From Burkholderiales bacterium (GTDB taxonomy: Bacteria > Pseudomonadota > Gammaproteobacteria > Burkholderiales > Burkholderiaceae_A): DNA of 7,239 nt. The notes under the pieces were generated by a model that saw nothing but the letters and a program-made list of their open reading frames with translations, was not told the DNA's origin and made no database searches. The DNA is taken from positions 1 to 7,239 of the forward strand of contig JAURCW010000064.1 of NCBI GenBank assembly GCA_030828265.1, written 5' to 3'. The position numbers were made by a program, and so were the translations under genes. This document shows positions 1 through 5,712 of this stretch, in pieces. How positions within the stretch are numbered: the stretch's first letter is position 1; every line of letters begins with the position of its first letter.

Positions 1-42
1 CGATTGGGAGCCCTGGCCGGGGAAAAGAAAAGCAATTCGCAT
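1..42 (-). CDS. fabD: Malonyl-CoA:ACP transacylase FabD, N-terminal fragment
   Basis: The reverse strand reads ATG at 42-40 and then MRIAFLFPGQGSQS, 14 codons that run off the left edge. FPGQGSQ is the conserved N-terminal signature of FabD, which moves malonyl groups from CoA to the phosphopantetheine arm of acyl carrier protein in the cytoplasm and supplies the extender for type II fatty acid synthesis. The active-site GHSLGE region lies outside the window. A canonical Shine-Dalgarno stands 11 nt upstream. The gene starts 36 nt after the fabH stop, so it is probably the next cistron of the rpmF-plsX-fabH operon. Only the first 14 residues are visible, but motif and context agree. Confidence 0.9.
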   Translation of the reverse strand, partial: MRIAFLFPGQGSQS

Positions 43-53
43 AGGCGTGAGAA

Positions 54-61
54 CCCTCCTT
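54..61 (-). promoter_or_regulatory. fabD ribosome binding site
   Basis: The reverse strand reads AAGGAGGG, near-perfect Shine-Dalgarno complementarity, followed by 11 nt and then the fabD ATG at 42. It fixes the fabD start. It stands out because most genes in this window lack a recognisable Shine-Dalgarno. Confidence 0.8.
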
Positions 62-78
62 GAAGGTCGTTACTTCAG

Positions 79-1062
79 CTAAAGTCGGAGCGCCTCGGCG
101 CCCCAGGTAAAGCCTCCACCGACCCCTTGAAGTAGCACTGTCTGCCCGGCTTGCAGACGCCCGTCGCGGCGGGCCACATCGAAAGCAAGCGGCACAGAGG
201 CAGCCGATGTGTTGGCATGCTGGCCAACCGTGGCAATAAGTCGAGACTCGGGGATTTGAAGCCGCTTGCCCACCATGGCGAGAATTCGCCGGTTGGCCTG
301 GTGGGGAATAAACCAATCTATGGCCTGTAGATCAAGGCCCGCCAAACCGACGACCTCACGGGCGGAGGACTCAAGCACTTCAACGGCCAGACGAAAAACA
401 GCTTGACCGTCCATGGTTAAAAAGGGGGAGCCGCAGACTCGCCCGTGTGCGAGCTGACCCGGTGTATTCAGAATAGCTTCGTGCTCGGCCCGAGCGTAGA
501 GCTTGTGAGCAAGAATGCCGGGCTTATCACTTGCCTTTAAGACCACCGCGCCCGCACCGTCACCAAACAGAACACAGGTGCTTCGGTCGGTGTAATCGAG
601 AATACGCGAGAAGGTCTCCGCCCCCACAACAAGGGCTGTTTGAGCCTGACCCGTTTGGATGAAAAGGTCGGCTGTGGCCAAGGCATAAACAAAGCCGCTA
701 CAGACCGCCTGAACATCGAAGGCCGCGCACTGGCGGATGGCCAGCTTGTGCTGCAGCCGACAGGCCGTCGATGGGAAGACCATGTCGGGGGTGGACGTCG
801 CCAACACAATCAGGTCGACGGCATTTGGCTCAAGACCTGCTTGCTCAAGGGCAGCCAGAGACGCATGGTAGGCGAGGTCGCTGGTGGTCTGGTCATCCGT
901 GGCGAAGTAACGTTGCTCGATGCCCGTTCGCTCTCGTATCCATTCGTCACTGGTCTCAAGGCCCGAATCCCTTAACCTTTCGACCATTGCGTTATTGGAT
1001 ACTGGGCTGCCAGGCAGGTAGCCTCCTGAGCCAACAACTGCAGAATAAATTCGGTTTGCCAT
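79..1062 (-). CDS. fabH: 3-oxoacyl-ACP synthase III (KAS III, FabH)
   Basis: The product has 327 residues, normal for FabH. It condenses an acyl-CoA starter (usually acetyl-CoA) with malonyl-ACP to give 3-ketoacyl-ACP, the initiating step of type II fatty acid synthesis in the cytoplasm. The catalytic triad is visible in thiolase-fold context: Cys121 in QAVCSGF, His254 in FIPHQANRR and Asn284 in [10 protein letters not shown]. Other landmarks are the N-terminal [20 protein letters not shown] (residues 39-51) and the C-terminal [10 protein letters not shown]. The ATG at 1062 gives the expected N-terminus, and I see no in-frame alternative between it and the plsX stop. No clear Shine-Dalgarno precedes it (CTGCGCTCTT before ATG), so translation may depend on coupling to plsX, whose stop is 35 nt upstream. 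fabD follows. All catalytic residues are intact. Confidence 0.97.
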   Translation of the reverse strand: MANRIYSAVVGSGGYLPGSPVSNNAMVERLRDSGLETSDEWIRERTGIEQRYFATDDQTTSDLAYHASLAALEQAGLEPNAVDLIVLATSTPDMVFPSTACRLQHKLAIRQCAAFDVQAVCSGFVYALATADLFIQTGQAQTALVVGAETFSRILDYTDRSTCVLFGDGAGAVVLKASDKPGILAHKLYARAEHEAILNTPGQLAHGRVCGSPFLTMDGQAVFRLAVEVLESSAREVVGLAGLDLQAIDWFIPHQANRRILAMVGKRLQIPESRLIATVGQHANTSAASVPLAFDVARRDGRLQAGQTVLLQGVGGGFTWGAEALRL

Positions 1063-1097
1063 AAGAGCGCAGTTTAAAGCGGCAAAGGCCTGAACGC

Positions 1098-2123
1098 TTA
1101 GACGCTTAGGAGACCCGAACGCTCTGCAAGCGAGTCGGTAATGCGCTCAACGAGACGATGCCGTGCCGCCTCGGCTGCACGATCGAGTGCATGACGAAAC
1201 CCATAGGCGTCTGCAGAACCGTGACTTTTAACCACAACCCCACGAAGTCCAAGTAAGACCGCACCGTTGTAGCGGCGATGATCGACACGACGAACAAATG
1301 CCTTAAGAACCGGCGATGCAATAAGTGCTGCAAATCGGCTGAAGACACTGCGCCGAAACTCCTCTTTTAGGAAGGCACCCAGCATTTGGGCAACGCCTTC
1401 GGATGTCTTTAGCGCAACATTCCCAACAAACCCGTCACAAACAACAACATCGGCAACGCCCTTAAAGACGTCATTGCCTTCGACATTACCAATAAACTGG
1501 ATGGGCATTTGACGAAGCTGCTCGGCCGCCTGTTTCACCAGCTCATTGCCTTTAATCACCTCTTCGCCTACATTGAGCAGGCCAACCCTTGGCTGCTTAA
1601 CGCCCATCGCCATGGACAAGGCCGAGCCCATAAGGCCAAACTGGGCCAGGTGCTCGGCGGTGCAATCGACGTTGGCGCCCAAATCGAGCATAAGTGTTGA
1701 AGATCCACTGCGATTAGGAATAAATGTGGCGATAGCCGGTCGATCGATGCCTTCAATGGTTTTTAAAACATTTCGCGAAATGGCCATGAGTGCACCGGTG
1801 TTACCCGCACTTACGGCTCCATCCGCCTTGCCGAGACCCACCTGCTCAAAGGCAAGGCGCATGGAAGACTGGCGCTTTGACCGCAGTGCGACCGCTGGGG
1901 GGTCACTCATTTCGACAAGCTCCGGGGCATGCACAACTTGTACACGAGCGCTTTCCTGCAAGGCACTAAAAAGCGCTGAGGCGCGAATATCGGGCTCGCG
2001 ACCAACTAACAAAAGACTGGCCTGAGAATCGCGTTGAAGAAAATCGAGGCATGCTGCTAAGGTGACCGATAAACCGTGGTCTCCTCCCATGCAGTCCACG
2101 GCAAGACAGACGGGGGTTGTCAT
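1098..2123 (-). CDS. plsX: Phosphate acyltransferase PlsX
   Basis: The product has 341 residues, typical of PlsX. It converts acyl-ACP plus inorganic phosphate to acyl-phosphate, the donor used by PlsY to acylate glycerol-3-phosphate, and so links fatty acid synthesis to membrane phospholipid synthesis. It is peripheral to the inner membrane. Conserved blocks are VDCMGGDHG (residues 9-17), SAGNTGA (105-111), LLNVGEE (182-188), NVEGND (213-218), [11 protein letters not shown] (230-240) and KSHGSAD (299-305). The start at 2123 places MGGDHG at the usual distance from the N-terminus, and an in-frame stop at 2160-2162 limits any extension. No Shine-Dalgarno is evident. It sits between rpmF (101 nt upstream) and fabH (35 nt downstream), the classical rpmF-plsX-fabH order. 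Confidence 0.97.
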   Translation of the reverse strand: MTTPVCLAVDCMGGDHGLSVTLAACLDFLQRDSQASLLLVGREPDIRASALFSALQESARVQVVHAPELVEMSDPPAVALRSKRQSSMRLAFEQVGLGKADGAVSAGNTGALMAISRNVLKTIEGIDRPAIATFIPNRSGSSTLMLDLGANVDCTAEHLAQFGLMGSALSMAMGVKQPRVGLLNVGEEVIKGNELVKQAAEQLRQMPIQFIGNVEGNDVFKGVADVVVCDGFVGNVALKTSEGVAQMLGAFLKEEFRRSVFSRFAALIASPVLKAFVRRVDHRRYNGAVLLGLRGVVVKSHGSADAYGFRHALDRAAEAARHRLVERITDSLAERSGLLSV

Positions 2124-2178
2124 TGAAAGCTGGCCAGAGGGAAGGGCCGCCGTGAAGAATTAAATGGACCGCAAGTCT

Positions 2179-2219
2179 GCTGACGCCATGGCCAGCAAGG
2201 GGCAAAACCTTTATGCCCC
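2179..2219 (-). other. Two hairpins in the rpmF-plsX spacer
   Basis: Two inverted repeats lie directly after the rpmF stop. The first in transcript order is GGGGCA / TGCCCC (2199-2204 with 2214-2219, 9-nt loop). The second is an imperfect palindrome at 2179-2196: GCTG/CAGC outside and GCC/GGC inside, with a 2-nt bulge. On the minus strand no run of T follows either stem, so a strong intrinsic terminator is unlikely. An attenuator, a processing site or a 3'-end stabiliser that tunes rpmF against plsX-fabH expression is possible. This is inference from sequence symmetry only. Confidence 0.35.
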
Positions 2220-2224
2220 ACCGA

Positions 2225-2422
2225 CTATTCCGAGGCGGTATCCCTTACAGCCTCGGGCTGAACAACCCGCTTGCCCTTGTAGAAGCCCGAGGGGCTAATG
2301 TGGTGACGACGATGAATCTCGCCCGTTGTTGGCTCCACAGCAATTGCGGGACCTGTTAAAAAGTCGTGCGCGCGGTGCATGCCGCGCTTTGAGGGGGATT
2401 TCTTGTTTTGTTGAACGGCCAT
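2225..2422 (-). CDS. rpmF: 50S ribosomal protein L32
   Basis: The product has 65 residues, slightly longer than the usual 56-60 because of a short acidic tail (RDTASE). The N-terminus [20 protein letters not shown] is diagnostic for proteobacterial L32, followed by [23 protein letters not shown]32 is a small basic protein of the large ribosomal subunit. It has no cysteines, so it is the zinc-independent form. The gene starts 60 nt after the yceD stop and has its own candidate promoter across the yceD 3' end. It is followed by plsX, as in many proteobacteria. Only a weak purine stretch (AGAGA) precedes the start codon. Confidence 0.97.
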   Translation of the reverse strand: MAVQQNKKSPSKRGMHRAHDFLTGPAIAVEPTTGEIHRRHHISPSGFYKGKRVVQPEAVRDTASE

Positions 2423-2471
2423 TTGGAGTCTCTATTCGTGAAAACGGGGTTGCTTGACAGAAAATCCTTCG

Positions 2472-2500
2472 ATTATAGCGGGTTAGGAAGGTTTTTTCAT
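2472..2500 (-). promoter_or_regulatory. Candidate sigma70 promoter for rpmF-plsX-fabH
   Basis: On the reverse strand a perfect TATAAT (2477-2472) lies 17 bp downstream of ATGAAA (2500-2495), which matches TTGACA at 4 of 6 positions. The -35 element falls on the Met-Lys codons near the end of yceD. The predicted start of transcription is near 2465, giving an rpmF leader of about 40 nt. This would allow ribosomal protein and lipid genes to be expressed independently of yceD. Consensus reading only; no experimental support. Confidence 0.6.
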
Positions 2501-3007
2501 AGAGAGGAGTTGTGCGAGATCTTGAAACGGATTGGGTCGGCCTGACTCATCCTTGAGTGTGGGCTGGCAATCGGAGTGTGTCAGCCCATGGCCAATTTCA
2601 AGAAGTATCTCGTCTTCAATAAGTTCCGTGAAGTCTCGCTGGTCCTCCGTTGAGACGGCGTCGACTTCGGGATCGCTCATCATGGCCCTGTCAGCCTGCT
2701 CTGCCGTGTCAAAAAGCAAGACATCCGCAGAAAGCGCAAGTCGACGATCAACCGGCTTCATGCATCGCATGCAGTCTGTGCGTAGAGCGACGTCAAAACC
2801 AACCCTAATCTGCCTTTGACCATCGAATCCCATGCTGACAACGAGGGGCTCAAGAAGACTGATTGAGGAATCCTTAAGTCGACGAAGCTGAGACTCAAGA
2901 ATAGGGAGCGAGGCCTCAATCCCGTTGGGGAATCGCTCGGCTAACCTTTGAAATGCGATCGGCGAGAAACCGTCGGAATCGGGGCTAAGAACAATGGGGT
3001 CGGACAT
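2483..3007 (-). CDS. yceD: YceD family (DUF177) 23S rRNA accumulation protein
   Basis: The product has 174 residues, the usual size for the YceD/DUF177 family, whose members are needed for normal 23S rRNA accumulation; the molecular mechanism is not settled. Visible family features are the CxxC pair in TDCMRCMKPV (Cys79, Cys82), an acidic central segment (EVDAVSTEDQRDFTELIEDEILLE), a third cysteine in HSDCQP (Cys147) and a C-terminal RPNPFQDLAQL that corresponds to the conserved PNPF-x-x-L ending. The family N-terminus is poorly conserved, so the start is less certain than the identity. The ATG at 3007 lies 18 bp from the maf ATG and has no Shine-Dalgarno. It sits directly upstream of rpmF, the conserved position. 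A cytoplasmic 50S assembly role is inferred from family and neighbours. Confidence 0.92.
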   Translation of the reverse strand: MSDPIVLSPDSDGFSPIAFQRLAERFPNGIEASLPILESQLRRLKDSSISLLEPLVVSMGFDGQRQIRVGFDVALRTDCMRCMKPVDRRLALSADVLLFDTAEQADRAMMSDPEVDAVSTEDQRDFTELIEDEILLEIGHGLTHSDCQPTLKDESGRPNPFQDLAQLLSMKKPS

Positions 3008-3025
3008 GGATGCGATGATACCGGG
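3008..3025. promoter_or_regulatory. 18-bp divergent spacer between yceD and maf
   Basis: The whole spacer between the two start codons is 18 bp and has no Shine-Dalgarno for either gene. It contains a reverse-strand TATCAT (3020-3015, 5 of 6 to the -10 consensus) only 7 nt from the yceD ATG. It also contains a weaker plus-strand GATGAT (3014-3019), 6 nt from the maf ATG. If either is used, the transcript would be leaderless or nearly so. No convincing -35 accompanies either. Any other promoters must lie inside the opposing coding sequences. Confidence 0.3.
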
Positions 3026-3619
3026 ATGACACCTATCATTCTTGCATCCACCAGTCGCTACCGGGCCGAATTGCTAGCCAGGCTGGGCCTTGACTTTGAA
3101 ACCATTAATCCAGGCGTCGACGAAACAGGCTACAGGGCATCCAATGGCCGTGAACTTGCGTCTGCCCTTGCCCATGCCAAGGCCATTGCCCTAGCAGACT
3201 CGAACCCTGGGCGCATCGTGATTGGAAGCGATCAGGTTGCGGTCTGCGACGGCCGATTTTTGGGTAAGCCGGGAAGCACTGAGGCCGCCGTTGAGCAGCT
3301 TTTATTTCAACGCGGCAAGACAACCCTATTTGAAACCGCGGTCTGCGTTCTGGATGCGAGCGGCAGCTCAAACCTAGAATGCGTCACCACGCTTGTTCAA
3401 TGGCTTGATTCAAGTCAGATTTCGGATGACCTCATCTCAAATTACGTACGTCGAGAGCAGCCGATGGACTGCGCAGGAGCGGCCAAATCGGAGGGGCTGG
3501 GCGTGGCTCTTATTTCACAAATGCGGTCAGACGACCCCACCGCACTTATTGGACTTCCCCTCATTGCCCTAACCGGCCTGCTGCGCAAGGCTGGGATTGA
3601 GCCTTTGTCGAAGCCATAG
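3026..3619 (+). CDS. maf: Maf-family nucleotide pyrophosphatase, YceF type (probable 7-methyl-GTP pyrophosphatase)
   Basis: The product has 197 residues. Maf proteins hydrolyse non-canonical NTPs to NMP and pyrophosphate in the cytoplasm. The YceF subgroup prefers 7-methyl-GTP, and this protein resembles it: LASTSRYR (6-13) with the substrate loop, VDET (31-34), GSDQV with catalytic Asp69, GKP (80-82), NYVRREQP and CAGAAKSEG (Lys154), and DPTALIGLPLIAL. GSDQV rather than ADTVV and the DPTALIGLP ending argue for YceF over the dTTP/UTP type. An ATG at 2948 would add 26 residues antisense to yceD; I reject it because the conserved ILASTSRYR then sits too far in. No Shine-Dalgarno is visible. It diverges from yceD, and its last 16 codons plus stop overlap the end of the convergent phosphatase gene. 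Confidence 0.93.
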   Translation: MTPIILASTSRYRAELLARLGLDFETINPGVDETGYRASNGRELASALAHAKAIALADSNPGRIVIGSDQVAVCDGRFLGKPGSTEAAVEQLLFQRGKTTLFETAVCVLDASGSSNLECVTTLVQWLDSSQISDDLISNYVRREQPMDCAGAAKSEGLGVALISQMRSDDPTALIGLPLIALTGLLRKAGIEPLSKP

Positions 3620-4249
3620 GTCGAGCTCAGGCACGGACGACAGGCAGGCCAGGGGGTTGAAGGCCTCGAGGTGCTCCCTAGGGTGTGCGCCATAGGTCAC
3701 GGCCACCGCACTTGCGCCAGCCGCCGCGGCCATCTCCAGGTCATGGCTTGTATCCCCAATAACCAAGGCCTTTGTGGGATCAACATCAAGCTCGTCGCAG
3801 AGCTCATAAACCATGGTAGGGCTTGGCTTAGGGTCGGATTCGTCCGCGCAGCGCGTTGCAGCAAAATAATGTCGGGTTGCGGTTGCATCAAGAGCCCGTT
3901 CCAGGCCTTTGCGCGACTTCCCCGTTGCGACTGCAAGAGGCGTATTTAACGTGTACATCCAATTCAACATACCCATAACGCCCTCAAATGGTTTGAGAAA
4001 CTGATCACGTGCCAAGTAGTAGTGACGGAACCTATCCACCAGCTCGGGGATGCGCTCCTTGGGTAGCTCAGGGGCGACATGACTCAGTGCACTCTGCAAG
4101 CCAAGTCCAATCACGTATTTCGACGCCTCTAGGCTCGGCTGCTGAAGACCAAGGTCCTCGCAGGACCGCTGTATGGCCTGGGCAATGGTCATCGTGGAAT
4201 CGACAACGGTGCCGTCCCAGTCGAAGATAATCAGCGAAATGGATGTCAT
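3569..4249 (-). CDS. HAD-superfamily hydrolase, Gph-like (phosphoglycolate phosphatase family)
   Basis: The product has 226 residues with a complete HAD phosphatase motif set: motif I DWDGTVVDS (nucleophile Asp10, acid/base Asp12), motif II VATGKS (Thr109), motif III Lys141 in DPKPSP, and motif IV GDTSHDLEMAAAAG (Asp166, Asp170). The helical cap at about 17-95 makes it subfamily IA, like phosphoglycolate phosphatase Gph. The true substrate cannot be read from sequence. The ATG at 4249 puts DxD at residue 10, as expected; an upstream in-frame ATG at 4324 would add 25 proline-rich residues antisense-free but inside rluC and is rejected. It starts 4 nt after the rluC stop without a Shine-Dalgarno, which suggests translational coupling. 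Its 3' end overlaps maf tail to tail by 51 bp. Confidence 0.92.
   Translation of the reverse strand: MTSISLIIFDWDGTVVDSTMTIAQAIQRSCEDLGLQQPSLEASKYVIGLGLQSALSHVAPELPKERIPELVDRFRHYYLARDQFLKPFEGVMGMLNWMYTLNTPLAVATGKSRKGLERALDATATRHYFAATRCADESDPKPSPTMVYELCDELDVDPTKALVIGDTSHDLEMAAAAGASAVAVTYGAHPREHLEAFNPLACLSSVPELDLWLRQRLNPSLAQQAG
3587..3605. repeat. Inverted repeat inside the maf / phosphatase 3' overlap
   Basis: AAGGCT (3587-3592) and AGCCTT (3600-3605) form a perfect 6-bp inverted repeat with a 7-nt loop. It lies inside the 51 bp where the two convergent genes share coding sequence. A hairpin here would exist in both transcripts and could help end or protect them, but no T-tract follows on either strand, so it is not a classical intrinsic terminator. 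It may be chance. Confidence 0.3.
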
Positions 4250-4253
4250 GGGT

Positions 4254-5279
4254 TTAGAGGGTCGTGGACGTTGAGGGGGGATCTGAAGTGTCTGCGGCTG
4301 GCCTAGGTGTCCAAGGACAGCCAAGCCTGGACTGACCTTTCTGCCAATCGCTCCCAGGCTGGGCTACAACACGCTCTCGAGATAATTCCGAATCAAAAGA
4401 GGCTTTCCAGGCGTGAAGAAACATGCGGGAGACCTTGATTAAGGCCTGCAACTGATGGTTAAAAACCTGATCGCCGTACTTGGGATCGCCCACAATTGGA
4501 AAGCCTGAAGACGCCAGATGCACTCGAATTTGATGGGTACGCCCCGTAACGGGCTGGCATTCGAGCAGGCTGAGAGGACCAAGCTGATGATGCTCCCAGG
4601 TAGAGAGCGCCTTGACCTGAGTCATGGCCGCCTGGCCTGCCTCGCCTTCGCATGCAAGCCTTACGAAGCGCTCACCACCCGGGTGTAATACCTTCACCAG
4701 CGGGTCACACAGGCTTGAGAGCCCTGCCCGCTTCCAGGCGCCCTTCACCAAGGCGAGGTAATGTTTTCGGAAACGACCCGCCTGGATTTGTCGGTGCAGA
4801 TTCAGCAGGCTTGACCGCTTAGTCGCTAAAAAGAGAAGCCCTGAGGTTTCGCGATCGAGTCGATGGACAAGGTCAAGGCTTGATCCCCATTGGCCGCTGG
4901 CACGAAAGGCCTCCACCAGCCCGAGGGAGATGCCGCTACCCCCATGCACCGCAAGCCCCACGGGCTTGTTAACGGCAAGAAGGCCATTGGCCTCATAAAT
5001 TTGCTCGATTCTTTCAACCAAAGCCGTGGCCGAGCCCAATCTTTCCTGAGAATCAATCTGCTGGGGCTCGGGAACCCTGACTGGGGGAAGTCGAAGCCAC
5101 TGCCCAGCTACTAGCCGCTGCTCTGGACGGGTACGGGCTCCGTCAAGCCGGACCTCTCCCGTTCGGAGCATGCGGTAGATACGGGTCTTAGGCACACCTT
5201 TGAAGTGCCGCAAGAGAAAATTGTCGATTCTCTGGCCTTCGTACTCGGCCTCGACCTGGAGCCGATTCAATACAGCCAT
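4254..5279 (-). CDS. rluC: 23S rRNA pseudouridine synthase, RluC type (RluA family)
   Basis: The product has 341 residues. In E. coli RluC isomerises U955, U2504 and U2580 of 23S rRNA to pseudouridine. Domain order is an N-terminal S4 RNA-binding domain (about residues 17-66; QRIDNFLLRHFKGVPKTRIY, RTGEVRLDG) and then the RluA catalytic domain, with Asp142 in VHRLDRETSG and GRTHQIRVHLASSGFPIVGD near 246-265. The RIYRMLRTGEVR stretch and the position beside rne favour RluC over RluD. The last 22 residues are rich in Pro, Ser and Thr and look like an unstructured tail. The start at 5279 has a short AGG about 9 nt upstream. It diverges from rne, and the phosphatase gene follows after 4 nt. Confidence 0.94.
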   Translation of the reverse strand: MAVLNRLQVEAEYEGQRIDNFLLRHFKGVPKTRIYRMLRTGEVRLDGARTRPEQRLVAGQWLRLPPVRVPEPQQIDSQERLGSATALVERIEQIYEANGLLAVNKPVGLAVHGGSGISLGLVEAFRASGQWGSSLDLVHRLDRETSGLLFLATKRSSLLNLHRQIQAGRFRKHYLALVKGAWKRAGLSSLCDPLVKVLHPGGERFVRLACEGEAGQAAMTQVKALSTWEHHQLGPLSLLECQPVTGRTHQIRVHLASSGFPIVGDPKYGDQVFNHQLQALIKVSRMFLHAWKASFDSELSRERVVAQPGSDWQKGQSRLGCPWTPRPAADTSDPPSTSTTL

Positions 5280-5302
5280 AAAAAGCCTAAATGCGTTTTC
5301 AA

Positions 5303-5330
5303 GTTACAATTTCATAAGGATAGCTGGCAA
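5303..5330 (-). promoter_or_regulatory. Weak candidate promoter for rluC
   Basis: On the reverse strand TTGCCA (5330-5325, 5 of 6 to TTGACA) is followed after 16 bp by TGTAAC (5308-5303, 4 of 6 to TATAAT). Transcription would start near 5296, giving an rluC leader of under 20 nt. The -10 is poor, and this is only the best pair I could find upstream of rluC. Confidence 0.22.
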
Positions 5331-5389
5331 AGCTTAGAAAGTTGTTAAAAAACTTAGAAGACTGCCCTAGATCCTACGGAGTCGAATTC

Positions 5390-5405
5390 CGAGCTTAGGA
5401 GCTCG
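5390..5405 (+). other. Leader hairpin 1
   Basis: CGAGCT, TAGG, AGCTCG: a perfect 6-bp stem with a 4-nt loop. It could be a structural element near the 5' end of the rne leader or, as DNA, a palindromic operator. The position relative to the unknown rne transcription start decides which. Confidence 0.4.
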
Positions 5406-5466
5406 ACGAGTCGGCGTGTTAAAGAATGTTGACCGTAAACGACGTTTTGGTTGTTTCGTTTGCGGC

Positions 5467-5512
5467 CCAAAGAGATTTAAAGATTTGACGAATCACATGG
5501 ATGGTTCTTTGG
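5467..5512 (+). other. Leader hairpin 2, long-loop stem
   Basis: CCAAAGAG (5467-5474) pairs with TTCTTTGG (5505-5512): seven Watson-Crick pairs and one G-U. The 30-nt loop holds a small inner stem GATT/AATC (5482-5485 with 5491-5494, 5-nt loop). It is more likely an RNA element than a DNA site, given the long loop. Confidence 0.4.
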
Positions 5513-5524
5513 AAGTTCATCAAT

Positions 5525-5547
5525 CGGCTGTCTTTCTTGCGCAGCCG
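5525..5547 (+). other. Leader hairpin 3 with U-rich loop
   Basis: CGGCTG (5525-5530) pairs with CAGCCG (5542-5547), a perfect 6-bp GC-rich stem. The 11-nt loop TCTTTCTTGCG is U-rich at its 5' side, a plausible single-stranded RNase E target or protein-binding loop. Function is inferred only. Confidence 0.4.
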
Positions 5548-5603
5548 CTAGCCTATTCCTTTGCTACCCAGTCGCCTGTCCTTTCGCCCTCTCAAGGCCT
5601 AAG

Positions 5604-5614
5604 GCCGTTTCGGC
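5604..5614 (+). other. Leader hairpin 4, short
   Basis: GCCG, TTT, CGGC gives a 4-bp GC stem with a 3-nt loop. It is preceded by the interrupted palindrome GGCCTAAGGCC (5596-5606), which overlaps its left arm and could pair instead. It is short and may be chance. Confidence 0.25.
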
Positions 5615-5658
5615 ACGTCAACCTTTCTTCTCCCAGGGCCCCTGCGTCAGTGACCAGC

Positions 5659-5684
5659 GTTGTAACTCGCGTCTAAGTTACAAC
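5659..5684 (+). other. Leader hairpin 5, 9-bp perfect stem
   Basis: GTTGTAACT (5659-5667) and AGTTACAAC (5676-5684) form a perfect 9-bp stem around the 8-nt loop CGCGTCTA. It directly abuts the next hairpin, so the two helices could stack coaxially. The loop carries CGCGT, identical to the start of the next stem. As DNA it could also be an operator. It lies 28 nt before the rne Shine-Dalgarno. Confidence 0.6.
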
Positions 5685-5707
5685 CGCGTGGGGTTTAAGC
5701 CTACGCG
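5685..5707 (+). other. Leader hairpin 6, adjacent to the rne ribosome binding site
   Basis: CGCGTGGG (5685-5692) pairs with CCTACGCG (5700-5707): eight pairs including one G-U, with the 7-nt loop GTTTAAG. Its base ends 5 nt before the AAGGAG of rne, so it leaves the Shine-Dalgarno free but close to the helix. Its right arm ACGCG could alternatively pair with the CGCGT in the loop of hairpin 5. Confidence 0.6.
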
Positions 5708-5712
5708 ACCCT

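Noticed and set aside
1097..1109. Short direct repeat (two copies of CGCTTAG-like sequence) at the plsX 3' end
   Set aside because: Two copies of about 6-7 bp, partly coding; too short to separate from chance.
1546..2025. 159-codon plus-strand frame opposite plsX
   Set aside because: It is an antisense shadow of a well-conserved plsX coding sequence and resembles no known protein.
2454..2478. Plus-strand TTGACA with a TATAG-like sequence after it
   Set aside because: The spacing is only about 13-14 bp and no plus-strand gene follows; the overlapping minus-strand TATAAT explains the A/T-rich stretch better.
2948..3025. 26-residue N-terminal extension of Maf from an upstream ATG
   Set aside because: It would run antisense over the start of yceD and push the conserved ILASTSRYR motif far from the N-terminus; the ATG at 3026 gives the normal family start.
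4250..4324. 25-residue N-terminal extension of the HAD phosphatase
   Set aside because: It lies inside the 3' end of rluC, is proline-rich and unlike the family; the ATG at 4249 places the catalytic DxD at residue 10 as expected.
5416..5676. 86-codon plus-strand frame starting with GTG in the rne leader, with a CxxC near its start
   Set aside because: No Shine-Dalgarno, no recognisable family, a low-complexity pyrimidine-driven C-terminus, and it overlaps several leader stems. The zinc-finger look of the cysteines is probably chance. Conservation of the frame in relatives would revive it.
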